DNA of 64,000 bases, taken from contig JARKNW010000032.1 of NCBI GenBank assembly GCA_029976075.1, forward strand, positions 1 to 64,000. The letters run 5' to 3'. The stretch's first letter is position 1. The number at the start of each line of letters is the position of its first letter. Of this stretch, positions 44,083 to 52,232 are shown piece by piece. The DNA is from Pleomorphomonas sp. Its GTDB lineage: Bacteria; Pseudomonadota; Alphaproteobacteria; Rhizobiales; Pleomorphomonadaceae. Both the position numbers and the translations under genes were made by a program. A model generated the notes under the pieces. That model was not told where the DNA came from, did not search any database, and saw only the letters and a list, made by a program, of their open reading frames with translations.

Positions 44083-46014
44083 TCAGGCCGCCCGCGAGGC
44101 GCCGAGCGACAGCCAGATCTCGACCAGCGCGCCAAACTTCTGCGCCATATCGGCAATCGCTGCCTCATCGTCGATTTCGTTGGCCAGCCAACGCTTGGCA
44201 GCATCGGCGAAGATGGTGCGGCCAACGGCAAATCCCTTGACGCAGGGCGCCGCTTTGGCGGCCGCAAAGCCCTGCTTCAGTGTCTCGATCGGTGCCTCCA
44301 GGCCCAGAAGGACCACACCGCGACAATAGGGATCGTTGGTTCTGATCACACTGTCGATCGCCTGCCAAGCCACTTCCGAGGCCTGCGGCTCCAGTTTCCA
44401 CCAGTCCGGCTTGAGACCGGCTGCGTAGAGCTCCGTCAAGGCCTTCGCAGCCGTGTCGTTTCCGAGCGGGCCAGCCTTGGAGGCGATGATCTCCACCAGG
44501 ATCTCGCGGCCGACCTTGCGGGCGGCCTCAAATGCGGTGAGGAGCTTGGCCGTCTGCTCGGCCTTGAGCTCGGCTGGATCGTCCGGGTGATAGAAGCAAA
44601 GCACCTTGATGCAATGTTCGAGTGGCCACTCGATCAGGCGGCTGCCGAGATCCTGACTGAACTCGAACTTCAGAGGGCGCGAGCCCGGCAGTTCGATCGG
44701 CTTGGCAACCCAGAGCCCCTTGCCGGCGCCAGCGGCGAACAGCGCCTTGTGGCCATACTTGTCGTCGAGCAGCATGCCGAAGCCCGGCCGCCCCGCTGCC
44801 ACGCGTTGCGCCGCCTTGACGGCTAGAACCTTGAAATCAGGGATGCGCTTGAGCGTCGCAGCATCCTGGGCAAGGTCTTCCATCTGGCTGCGATGGTCGA
44901 GGGCAAGGGCCATCAACGTCGGGTAGCTGCCACGGCGCGTCGTTGCCCAATGGATGTGATTGAGGCTCGGGTCCTTGCGGAGTGCGCGTTCGCTGCTGCC
45001 ATGGGTGAGGAAGAAGCTGAGCTCCTCCCATGTCGGATATTCCGGCGAACACAGCAGGCGCGAGACGGCGAAGGCACCGCAGGCGTTTGCCCAGGTGGCG
45101 CAGGTGGCGAGCGGCTCGCCCTTGAGCCATCCTCTCAGGAAGCCCGACATGAAGGCGTCGCCGGCGCCGAGCACGTTGAACACTTCGATGGGGAAGCCCT
45201 TGCCGACAATACCAGCTTCGAGATCATCGGAGATCGGGCCGTCATAGACGATGCAGCCCATGGCTCCGCGCTTCAACACGATGGTGGCAACCGCATTGAT
45301 CGATCGGATCAGTTTCAAAGATGCCAGCACGCTGTCGGCGCCGGTCGCAATCATGATCTCTTCTTCAGTGCCGACGATCAGATCGCAGTCCGCGAGAACC
45401 GTGCGAAGCAGCCCCGAGACCCGGTCGGACTTGACGTAGCGCTCGAAGCCCGCGTCAAGACCGGCAAGACCCCAGAGGTTCGGCCGGTAGTCGATGTCGA
45501 TGACCACCTTGGCGCCATGCTTCTTGGCAAGCGCGATCGCCTTGCGCTGCGCTGCTTCAGAGTGCGGCCGGGAGAAATGCGTGCCGGTAACCACGATCGA
45601 GCGGCTGCGGGCAATCAGCGACTCGTCGATATCGGCTTCCGAAAGGGCCATGTCGGCGCAGTCGGAGCGATAGAAGATCATCGGCGAAACGCCTTCGTCT
45701 TCCACCGCCAGCAGAACCAGGGCTGTCAGACGGTCGCGATCGACCGTGATGCCAGAGGTGTCTACTGTCTCGCGGGAGAGCTGTTCGAGGATGAAACGCC
45801 CCATCTGCTCGCTGCCGACGCGGGTGATCAGGGCGGACTTGAGACCGAGCCGCGCCGTTCCGACGGAGATGTTGGCAGGGCAACCGCCGACCGACTTTGC
45901 GAAGCTACCGATGTCTTCGAGCCGGGTTCCGATCTGCTGACCGTAAAGATCGACCGACGCTCGGCCAATGGCAATCAGGTCGAGTGTTTTGGCCGCGCTG
46001 GGGGTGTTTGTCAT
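44083..46014 (-). CDS. iolC: 5-dehydro-2-deoxygluconokinase fused to DUF2090 aldolase-like domain
   Basis: 643-aa bifunctional protein. Residues 1 to about 330 form a PfkB/ribokinase-type kinase (IolC) with SVGGCPANISVGTARLGLKS and the catalytic GAGDAFMSGFLRG near 279-291; it phosphorylates 2-deoxy-5-keto-gluconate. Residues about 335-640 are DUF2090, a TIM-barrel domain (MALALDHRSQMEDLAQDAAT, ILVEIIASKAGPLGND, RGVVLLGLEAPIETL) thought to supply the aldolase step otherwise done by IolJ, giving dihydroxyacetone phosphate and malonate semialdehyde. No separate iolJ is seen in the block. GAGGAAAGA precedes the ATG. An AGAA-N6-TTCC site lies 52-65 bases upstream. Confidence 0.94.
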   Translation of the reverse strand: MTNTPSAAKTLDLIAIGRASVDLYGQQIGTRLEDIGSFAKSVGGCPANISVGTARLGLKSALITRVGSEQMGRFILEQLSRETVDTSGITVDRDRLTALVLLAVEDEGVSPMIFYRSDCADMALSEADIDESLIARSRSIVVTGTHFSRPHSEAAQRKAIALAKKHGAKVVIDIDYRPNLWGLAGLDAGFERYVKSDRVSGLLRTVLADCDLIVGTEEEIMIATGADSVLASLKLIRSINAVATIVLKRGAMGCIVYDGPISDDLEAGIVGKGFPIEVFNVLGAGDAFMSGFLRGWLKGEPLATCATWANACGAFAVSRLLCSPEYPTWEELSFFLTHGSSERALRKDPSLNHIHWATTRRGSYPTLMALALDHRSQMEDLAQDAATLKRIPDFKVLAVKAAQRVAAGRPGFGMLLDDKYGHKALFAAGAGKGLWVAKPIELPGSRPLKFEFSQDLGSRLIEWPLEHCIKVLCFYHPDDPAELKAEQTAKLLTAFEAARKVGREILVEIIASKAGPLGNDTAAKALTELYAAGLKPDWWKLEPQASEVAWQAIDSVIRTNDPYCRGVVLLGLEAPIETLKQGFAAAKAAPCVKGFAVGRTIFADAAKRWLANEIDDEAAIADMAQKFGALVEIWLSLGASRAA

Positions 46015-46065
46015 TCTTTCCTCGCAGGGCTTTCCGTCGTTACGCTGTGTCGCGCTTTGTTTGTA

Positions 46066-46079
46066 AGAATATACGTTCC
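46066..46079. promoter_or_regulatory. IolR-type site upstream of iolC (7 of 8 bases)
   Basis: AGAA-TATACG-TTCC, one base short of the GGAA-N6-TTCC palindrome reported for Sinorhizobium IolR. It sits in the 155-base gap between the RpiR-family gene and iolC. Confidence 0.55.
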
Positions 46080-46169
46080 GATCAAAAAGGTCGATGAAAT
46101 TATTGTTCTACGACCATCGTAGTATCCCGGAACGAAGCCTCTTGGCGGCCTGGGGCTCGCCGAAGGCCG

Positions 46170-47033
46170 TCAATTCCATTGTTTTCTCTCTGCAACCGCC
46201 ACGCTCAGAGCCAGAGCCAGCACCATGGAGGCGGAAAGTGGGCGGAAGCCACCATAGTCCGCTTCCACAACTTCGAACCAAACGTTCGAAATTGCCGCGA
46301 GCGGGGAGAACGGCGAATCCGTTAGCGAAACCAGGGGAACCCCGCGTTCCCTAAGGGCCCTGGCCTGAGCGACGGTTTCGGATGCATAAGGCGAGAAGCT
46401 GATGGCGAAGGCTGCGTCCTTCGCGCCGGCGAACTGGAGCAGGTCGCTGTCGATACCCATCGGCGACCCGGCAAGTTCGCAGCGCAATCCCAGTTTGCCG
46501 AAGGCGTAGGCCATATAGCTGGCTATCGGGAATGACCGTCGTCTTGCCAGGAGGTAAATGGTCTCGCCGCTGGCAAGAACGGAAGCGGCCGCCGAGAATA
46601 CATCGTGGCCGATGGAGTGGAGGGCGCTGTCCATCGACTGGCGGCCGGCCGCCAGGAAACCCTCGAGCGTCTTGCCCATTCCGTCTTCGGGGTCGATGCC
46701 GCGGTTCAGCGAATGAAGGCGCTCCTCGTACTCGGAGCTGCGCTCGCGCATTCGGTCGCGAAAGAGGCGCTGCATCTCGACAAAGCCGTCGAACCCGAAG
46801 TGCTGGGCAAAACGGATGATGGCCGACGGAGGGACGCCGACATTCTTTGCAATCGAGGAAACTGTCCCGAAGGCGATCTCGTCGGGTTTGTCCAGTGCGA
46901 AAGCGGCGATCTGAAGGAGTCGCTTGGGCAGCGCTTTCTGCCGCCGGACGATCTCTTCTTTCAGGGGCTGATAGCCCGTGAGCGTCGCCCGTTCGGGTAG
47001 GACGTTGCCCAACTGGTCTGTAGGACTGGGCAT
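46170..47033 (-). CDS. iolR: RpiR-family regulator of inositol genes (IolR-like)
   Basis: 287-aa regulator with an N-terminal RpiR helix-turn-helix (LLQIAAFALDKPDEIAFGTV, SSIAKNVGVPPSAIIRFAQH) and a C-terminal SIS sugar-phosphate-binding domain (GETIYLLARRRSFPIASYMA, AFAISFSPYASETVAQARAL). It precedes iolC on the same strand, matching the iolRCDEB order known in Sinorhizobium, except that iolE is elsewhere here. Its ligand is probably a phosphorylated inositol intermediate such as 2-deoxy-5-keto-gluconate 6-phosphate. A paralogue lies at 48679-49572, so which of the two is the functional IolR is not certain. Confidence 0.82.
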   Translation of the reverse strand: MPSPTDQLGNVLPERATLTGYQPLKEEIVRRQKALPKRLLQIAAFALDKPDEIAFGTVSSIAKNVGVPPSAIIRFAQHFGFDGFVEMQRLFRDRMRERSSEYEERLHSLNRGIDPEDGMGKTLEGFLAAGRQSMDSALHSIGHDVFSAAASVLASGETIYLLARRRSFPIASYMAYAFGKLGLRCELAGSPMGIDSDLLQFAGAKDAAFAISFSPYASETVAQARALRERGVPLVSLTDSPFSPLAAISNVWFEVVEADYGGFRPLSASMVLALALSVAVAERKQWN

Positions 47034-47101
47034 GCGGGATCACTCTTCGGCAAGGCACTGCCAAGAAGACGGCCGGCGGCTTGCGCCGGCCGTTGGCTTT
47101 A

Positions 47102-48097
47102 TCAATAAGCGATTTCCACCTGCCGGCCTTCCTTCAGCGACCTCACGGCGGCATCGGCCATGGCAAGCGCCTTGAGGCCGTCCTCGCCCGATGGCCGCAT
47201 CGGCTTGCCCGCCTCGAGCGCCTTGATGAAGGTGGCGATCTCGTTGGCGTAGGCTTGCGTGTAGCGCGTCATGAAGAAGTTGAGCAGCGGCTCGCGACGA
47301 TAGCCTTCGGCATCCGCCACCTCGACCGTGGTGGCGCGCAGGTTCTCGGCATGTACCATGCCCTTGGAACCGTGGACTTCGATGCGCTGGTCATAGCCGT
47401 AGGTGGCGCGACGCGAGTTGGAAATCTGGGCGATCTTGCCGGATTTCGTCGTCAGAATGACCGAGCCGCTGTCGATATCGCCGGCCTTGCCGATCTCCGG
47501 ATCGACCAGGCTCGAGCCGACTGCGAACACCTTGACCGGATCTTCGCCGAGCAGGAAGGCGGCCATGTCGAAGTCGTGGATGGTCATGTCACGGAACATG
47601 CCGCCCGAGCGTGCCACGTAGGTGGCCGGCGGCGGGGAGGGATCGCGCGAGGTGATGGACACCATTTCCACCGTGCCGATCTGGCCGGCATCGATGCGGG
47701 CACGCGCTTCCATGAAGTTGGGATCGAAACGACGGTTGAAGCCGATCATCAGCGCCGCCTTTTCCTTGGCGACGGTATCGAGGCAGCGGCGCACCCGATC
47801 CAGGTCGAGATCGATCGGCTTCTCACAGAAGATCGCCTTCTTGGCGCGTGCCGCCTGTTCGATCATGTCGGAGTGCATGTCGGTCGGCGTGGTGATCAGG
47901 ACAGCGTCGATGTCCTTGGCATTCATGATCTCATCGATCGTGCGCACTTCGGCGCCAGACGACCTCGATATGAAGGCGGCCGCTTCCGGCAGCGCGTCGG
48001 CGACGGCCACAAGCTTGGCGCCTGGGGTGGCGGCGACGGCGCCTGCATGAACCTTGCCGATGCGCCCGGCGCCCAGCAATCCGAATCTCAGTGTCAT
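47102..48097 (-). CDS. iolG: Inositol 2-dehydrogenase (Gfo/Idh/MocA family)
   Basis: 331-aa NAD-dependent dehydrogenase oxidising myo-inositol to 2-keto-myo-inositol, the first catabolic step. It has the Rossmann motif LRFGLLGAGRIGKVHAGAV, EKPIDLDLDRV with the conserved Lys, GFNRRFDPNF, and the catalytic DMTIHDFDMAAFLLG (Asp and His). The ATG at 48097 has GGGAGAAAG upstream; the frame is open about 220 bases further but without homology or a ribosome site. A perfect GGAA-N6-TTCC palindrome lies about 207 bases upstream. It is 68 bases upstream of the RpiR gene on the same strand and may be co-transcribed with the iol block. Confidence 0.93.
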   Translation of the reverse strand: MTLRFGLLGAGRIGKVHAGAVAATPGAKLVAVADALPEAAAFISRSSGAEVRTIDEIMNAKDIDAVLITTPTDMHSDMIEQAARAKKAIFCEKPIDLDLDRVRRCLDTVAKEKAALMIGFNRRFDPNFMEARARIDAGQIGTVEMVSITSRDPSPPPATYVARSGGMFRDMTIHDFDMAAFLLGEDPVKVFAVGSSLVDPEIGKAGDIDSGSVILTTKSGKIAQISNSRRATYGYDQRIEVHGSKGMVHAENLRATTVEVADAEGYRREPLLNFFMTRYTQAYANEIATFIKALEAGKPMRPSGEDGLKALAMADAAVRSLKEGRQVEIAY

Positions 48098-48678
48098 TGA
48101 GCTTTCTCCCTCGACTGTTTTCCGTGGGGGGTGTCGCGGACTTCCCCCGCCGGCCAAATTCCTCAGACCGTCGCCGCGCCTCAAATGGAGTACGATTTGC
48201 AATCTCTTTCGGGATTGTTCGTCCTGAGCCTGTTCCATCTCCGGCGCCACCGGTAATCGTGTCGGCGTCAGTTGGATGATATGGAACAGTCTTTTTTCGA
48301 TATGGAATTTAAGTTCCATGTTGGCGGCCCGTCAAGACCTTCCTCGCCCGATAAGCGGGCGGACGCCCTTAAGGTCATTACCTTTTGGTCGAAGGCGTTG
48401 GCCCAAGAGAGCTGGGCTCTCGGATGCCGAAAGATATCAAGATTAGGTATAATCTAGTAATTACAATATGTTGAGTGATGGTTCCGTTCCTCGGTAGGAC
48501 GTATGGCGGCGCTGCCTAGCCTGTAGTGATGGGGTGCCTGCTTCCCTCCTTATGGCTTACCCTATTGGGACTTGAACCAAGGTCTCGGTCGGAGCCGATT
48601 TTTATCGGGCAGGGTTGGTGTTGGCCGGAACAGTGGAATAGGGTTGAAACATCCAATTCGATTTCGAGTGAGGCTGGG
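48098..48678. other. Divergent regulatory region between iolG and the second RpiR gene
   Basis: 581 bases without a supported gene. It contains the perfect IolR-type palindrome at 48304-48317, a GGAACAGT element repeated at 48284-48291 and 48627-48634, and an AT-rich segment with TATAAT (48448-48453) that could be a -10 for the plus-strand RpiR gene; no good -35 matches it. Confidence 0.5.
48304..48317. promoter_or_regulatory. IolR-type operator upstream of iolG
   Basis: Perfect GGAA-TTTAAG-TTCC. The symmetry extends outward by AT on each side (ATGGAA ... TTCCAT). It lies about 207 bases upstream of iolG and 362 upstream of the RpiR gene at 48679. Confidence 0.75.
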
Positions 48679-49572
48679 ATGACGGACGAAAGCGAACCGA
48701 TGGAATTTGATGATGTCGAGAGCGTTGGGACGCCGCCGCAAGAGTTCCGTGCCTTGCGCGACATTATCATCGAGCGTCGCGACAAGCTGCCGCGTCGGCT
48801 TGCGCAGGTCGCAGCCTATGCCGTTGAGGCACCGGACGAGATCGCATTCGGAACGGTGGCGAGCATCGCTTCCGCTGCCAAGGTCCAGCCATCCACCCTT
48901 GTCCGTTTTGCCAAAGCGATGGGATATAAGGGGTTTTCTGAACTGCAGGTCGTCTTCCAGGAACGCTTGCGGGATCGTCCGTCCAACTACGATGAACGTC
49001 TCGATGCCTTCACGACCCATTCTTCAGGTCGGCCTGTCACTGCGGCCATGCTGGATGGATTCGGCAAGGCGGCGATCAGGTCGGTCGAGCGGGTATGTGA
49101 GCGTCTCGACCCTGCCGTGATGGATAAGGCGGCCCGAATTCTCGCCGACGCGGAGACCATTTATCTGCTCGCCCAGCGCCGGTCCTATCCGATCACCTCC
49201 TACATGGCTTATGCCTTTGGAAAGCTAGGGATTCGTACGGTATTGATCGGGTCGCCGCTTGGCATCGATCGCGAAGTGCTCAACTTTGCCAGCCCCCGGG
49301 ACGCTGCCTTCGCCATCAGTTTCACGCCCTATGCGTCCAGCACCGTCGATCATATGAGGCAGGTGTCGGTGCAAGGTGTGCCCCTCGTCGTCATCACCGA
49401 CAGCCCTTTCAGCCCTCTTGTGCCGGAAAACGGTGCGTGGTTCGAGATCGTGGAGGCGGATTTCGAGGGATTCAGATCGCTTGCCGCCACCCTTACGGTC
49501 GCCATGGCGTTGACCGTATCTGTAGCCGACCTTCGTCGCGGTCACGAGAAACAGAATTTACATACCGAATGA
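48679..49572 (+). CDS. Second RpiR-family regulator in the inositol locus
   Basis: 297-aa paralogue of the regulator at 46170-47033. The helix-turn-helix region (AYAVEAPDEIAFGTVASIAS, KVQPSTLVRFAKAMGYKGFS) and SIS domain (AETIYLLAQRRSYPITSYMA, AISFTPYASSTVDHMRQVSV) align closely with its neighbour. The start at ATG 48679 (MTDESEPMEF) was chosen because homology to the family begins soon after; the preceding sequence is open but not protein-like. Ribosome-site evidence (AGGCTGGG) is weak. It may respond to a different inositol isomer or intermediate, or be a recent duplicate. It lies just upstream of iolE (281-base gap with an operator). Confidence 0.88.
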   Translation: MTDESEPMEFDDVESVGTPPQEFRALRDIIIERRDKLPRRLAQVAAYAVEAPDEIAFGTVASIASAAKVQPSTLVRFAKAMGYKGFSELQVVFQERLRDRPSNYDERLDAFTTHSSGRPVTAAMLDGFGKAAIRSVERVCERLDPAVMDKAARILADAETIYLLAQRRSYPITSYMAYAFGKLGIRTVLIGSPLGIDREVLNFASPRDAAFAISFTPYASSTVDHMRQVSVQGVPLVVITDSPFSPLVPENGAWFEIVEADFEGFRSLAATLTVAMALTVSVADLRRGHEKQNLHTE

Positions 49573-49715
49573 AATGAAATAAGGAATAATCAGATCGGAA
49601 ATGATCGAGCCGATGGCTTGGTGAGGGGGCTTTGTATTCATTCTCCCCTCATATCCAGCTCCTGACTGACATTGTCCGAGGCGGTGGAAGATCATCCTTG
49701 GAGCAGGCCGAGGTC

Positions 49716-49729
49716 GGAATGCCTGTTCC
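49716..49729. promoter_or_regulatory. IolR-type operator upstream of iolE
   Basis: Perfect GGAA-TGCCTG-TTCC in the 281-base gap (49573-49853) between the second RpiR gene and iolE, 125 bases before the iolE ATG. No gene is visible in the rest of that gap. Confidence 0.75.
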
Positions 49730-49853
49730 ACGGTACTCCGGCTGAGGGGAGTGGTCTTCAAGTTCACCTCTGGTTCCATCCGACAAAGTGTTTGGCAAAG
49801 AAAAGCCCGGTTGGCCGAGGGCCAGTGCCGGTGCGGCTGTTGGGAGAGAAGAC

Positions 49854-50735
49854 ATGATTCGCATTGGCGCCAATCCAATCTGCTGGTCGAACGATGACCT
49901 CTGGGATATCGGTGGCAACATCTCAGTCGAGCAGTGCCTGACTGAAGCGCGTGACGCTGGCGTCCAAGGCATGGAAAAGGGTCACAAGCTGCCTGAGGAC
50001 GGGCCTGCGCTGAAGAAACTGCTCGCTGACTACGGCATGGTCTTCGTATCCGGCTGGTACTCCACCTTCCTGCTCGAGCGCGACGCCGATGCCGAGTTTG
50101 CCGCTGCCCAGAATGATCTGAAGTGGCGCAAGGAAGCGGGCGCCGAAGTACTGGTCGTCTGCGAGTGCACCCGCACGGTGCATGGCACCAAGTCGGCGCC
50201 GCTCACGAGCCGCCCGGTTCTGACCGATGCCGAATGGGCTGTCTTCCTGCCGCGCATGACCCGCTTTGCCGAACTGGTGAAGGGATACGGCCTGCAAGTC
50301 GTCTACCATCATCATATGGGCACGGTCGTGCAGACGCCGGAAGAAGTCGATCGCTTCATGGCCGGCACGGGGCCGGCGGTCAAGCTTCTGCTCGATACCG
50401 GCCACATGACCTGGGGCGGTGGCGATGCCGTTGCGATGGCGCGCAAGTACGCAGACCGGATCGGTCACGTTCACACCAAGGACGTCCGCACGCCGATCGC
50501 CAAGAAGGCGCTGGCCGAAGGCTGGTCGTTCCTCGATGCCGTTCTGGAAGGCGTCTATACGGTGCCGGGTGATGGTTCGATCGACTTTACCGGGGTCTTC
50601 AAGGCGCTGCCGAACTATTCGGGTTGGGTCGTACTCGAGGCCGAGCAGGATCCGGAGAAGGCCAACCCGAAGAAGTACGTCAACATGGGCATCACCAACT
50701 TGAAACGTTTCCTGGCCGAGGCTGGACTTCGCTGA
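49854..50735 (+). CDS. iolE: Myo-inosose-2 dehydratase
   Basis: 293-aa TIM-barrel enzyme that dehydrates 2-keto-myo-inositol to the dione used by IolD. It begins MIRIGANPICWSNDDLWDIG, then EARDAGVQGMEKGHKLPEDG, VVYHHHMGTVVQTPEEVDRF, LLLDTGHMTWGGGDAVAMAR and WVVLEAEQDPEKANPKKYVN, all characteristic, with metal-binding Glu, Asp and His residues. The ATG is at 49854 with GGGAGAGAAG upstream. Unlike the common iolCDEB arrangement, iolE is on the opposite strand as a separate unit with its own operator and a strong terminator downstream. Confidence 0.95.
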   Translation: MIRIGANPICWSNDDLWDIGGNISVEQCLTEARDAGVQGMEKGHKLPEDGPALKKLLADYGMVFVSGWYSTFLLERDADAEFAAAQNDLKWRKEAGAEVLVVCECTRTVHGTKSAPLTSRPVLTDAEWAVFLPRMTRFAELVKGYGLQVVYHHHMGTVVQTPEEVDRFMAGTGPAVKLLLDTGHMTWGGGDAVAMARKYADRIGHVHTKDVRTPIAKKALAEGWSFLDAVLEGVYTVPGDGSIDFTGVFKALPNYSGWVVLEAEQDPEKANPKKYVNMGITNLKRFLAEAGLR

Positions 50736-50757
50736 GCTAGCATCCCTGCGCGGAGTT

Positions 50758-50794
50758 GCCCCCTGAAGCCTCGTCTTCAGGGGGCTTTTGTTTG
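50758..50794 (+). terminator. Intrinsic terminator after iolE
   Basis: Eleven-base stem GCCCCCTGAAG (50758-50768) with CTTCAGGGGGC (50775-50785), then TTTTGTTTG. It lies 22 bases past the iolE stop. Confidence 0.9.
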
Positions 50795-50860
50795 TCGCGT
50801 GGTCGCCGCAGACGGATGCAGCCACCAGCGCTGGCCAAGGACAGGTTGGGATTGCATAAC

Positions 50861-50889
50861 AAAAAGCCGGAGACGGTCGCCGTCTCCGG
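50861..50889 (-). terminator. Intrinsic terminator after the second dehydrogenase
   Basis: Ten-base stem CCGGAGACGG (50867-50876) with CCGTCTCCGG (50880-50889), followed on the minus strand by CTTTTTG. It lies 54 bases past the dehydrogenase stop, facing the iolE terminator. Confidence 0.85.
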
Positions 50890-50943
50890 TTTGTGTCCTG
50901 TCAGGCGGGGTGTCGGGAGCGCCAGCGCGCTCCCGTCATGCGA

Positions 50944-51948
50944 TCAGCCGACGACCAATGCTTGTCTCATGGCGCAGGCGAGCTGTGTGGCTTCCCGAGC
51001 ATCGGCAATGCTGCTCGGCGTCGGGCCACCGGTCTGTACGGCTTCAACGAAGGCGCGTGCCTCGTGGAGGAACGCGTCGCCAAACCGTTCGAAGAAGTCG
51101 ACCTGGCCTTCGATCTGGCGGCAACCGTGGGTCTCCACCGCGATGGGGCGGCGGGGCACGCTGCGGCCAATGTCGAGACCGCCTTTGGTTCCGGAAATGC
51201 TCATCACCGCCTCATAGCCACGATGCGAGGTTCGGGATACCTGGAAGGTCGCGACCTGACCGCCCTTGAAGGTGACCGTGGCAAAGCCGTTGTCGACGTC
51301 ACCACAGCCACCAAGCGCCGGATACATGATGCGAGTACCGGCAGCGCTCACCGACGAGACTTCGGCGCCATCGAGCATCCAGCGAACGAGATCGATGTCG
51401 TGAATGCAGCAGTCGAGGAAAATGCCGCCCGAGGTAGGCGCGAAACGCACGAAGAAGCCATTGGGGTCCACGGGGTCTTCCGACCGGCACGTGATCGAGA
51501 ACACGTCGCCGAGTTCGCCTGCGGCGATCAGACGCTTCGCTTCGGCGTAGGCGGGGTCGAACCGGCGCATGAAGCCGATCATCACGAGCTGGCCGGGGCG
51601 TTTGTTGGCAACCGCGATCACCTTGTCGCAGTCGGCCGTCTCAAGGGCGAGCGGCTTCTCGCAGAAGACGTGCTTGCCCGCCTCGAGAGCGATGATCACC
51701 TGATCCGCGTGCAGCGAAGTCGGAGTCACCAGCCATACCGCGTCGAGACCGGGATGGGCGAGGAGTTCCGGGAGCCCCGGATAGGTCTTGACGCCGGCCA
51801 GGGTTGCTTCGGCCCAGGCTCGCTCTTCGGCGATGGGGCTAGCCGCTGCGACGAGCGATGCGCCGGGAACGCGGAGAGCCAGGTTCTCGGCGTGGCGCCG
51901 GCCAAGCCGGCCGAGACCCACAATGCCAATACGGACGGGAGCGGACAT
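50944..51948 (-). CDS. Second Gfo/Idh/MocA dehydrogenase, probably for an inositol isomer
   Basis: 334-aa NAD(P)-dependent oxidoreductase. The Rossmann motif is VRIGIVGLGRLGRRHAENLA, with EKPLALETADCDKVI, GFMRRFDPAYAEAKRL and CCIHDIDLVRWMLDG as the catalytic Asp/His region. It differs clearly from IolG at 47102, so it probably handles scyllo-inositol, D-chiro-inositol or a related cyclitol. The ATG at 51948 has GAGG ten bases upstream; a GTG three codons earlier has its ribosome site too close. A GGAA-N6-TTCA element lies about 90 bases upstream. It stands between iolE and the importer genes. Confidence 0.85.
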   Translation of the reverse strand: MSAPVRIGIVGLGRLGRRHAENLALRVPGASLVAAASPIAEERAWAEATLAGVKTYPGLPELLAHPGLDAVWLVTPTSLHADQVIIALEAGKHVFCEKPLALETADCDKVIAVANKRPGQLVMIGFMRRFDPAYAEAKRLIAAGELGDVFSITCRSEDPVDPNGFFVRFAPTSGGIFLDCCIHDIDLVRWMLDGAEVSSVSAAGTRIMYPALGGCGDVDNGFATVTFKGGQVATFQVSRTSHRGYEAVMSISGTKGGLDIGRSVPRRPIAVETHGCRQIEGQVDFFERFGDAFLHEARAFVEAVQTGGPTPSSIADAREATQLACAMRQALVVG

Positions 51949-52034
51949 GGAAAGCACACCTCAATTGGGGCGCCTTGGTCGGCCTCCTGGCGGGCCGGCG
52001 CGTCAGGCGCAAACGGTTCGATCGCTTGAAACCA

Positions 52035-52048
52035 GGAAAAACGATTCA
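52035..52048. promoter_or_regulatory. Candidate IolR-type site upstream of the second dehydrogenase (7 of 8 bases)
   Basis: GGAA-AAACGA-TTCA, one mismatch to the palindrome, 87-100 bases before the dehydrogenase ATG. It is weaker evidence than the three perfect copies. Confidence 0.4.
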
Positions 52049-52170
52049 ATGCTTGTGCCGACAAATCGCCCCAACTTGCCTGCGGTTACCGTATGGGTGG
52101 TAGGCGGTTGAATGTTGGCTTCCTGTCGCGGGAAAGGGAGCGGGCACAAACTGGTTGCATTCATGTGATT

Positions 52171-52197
52171 GACGAGGCGGCTGGCTGCCGCCTCGTC
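52171..52197 (-). terminator. Strong hairpin after the inositol SBP gene
   Basis: Perfect 11-bp stem GACGAGGCGGC (52171-52181) with GCCGCCTCGTC (52187-52197) and a 5-base loop, 35 bases past the SBP stop. It is followed by AATCACAT, not a T-run, so it may act as a 3' stabiliser or a factor-assisted terminator. Confidence 0.65.
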
Positions 52198-52232
52198 GAT
52201 GCTGCCTTATCTGCCTAGGGAGGTGGCAGCGA

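Noticed and set aside
39628-44826. Two very long plus-strand open frames (832 and 892 codons)
   Set aside because: They are antisense to mmsA, iolB, iolD and iolC, whose products are firmly identified; composition is rich in R, H, D and G as expected of shadows.
50944-51957. Start of the second dehydrogenase at the GTG at 51957
   Set aside because: The GAGGT sequence would abut the GTG with no spacing, whereas the ATG at 51948 has a workable distance and the family start pattern.
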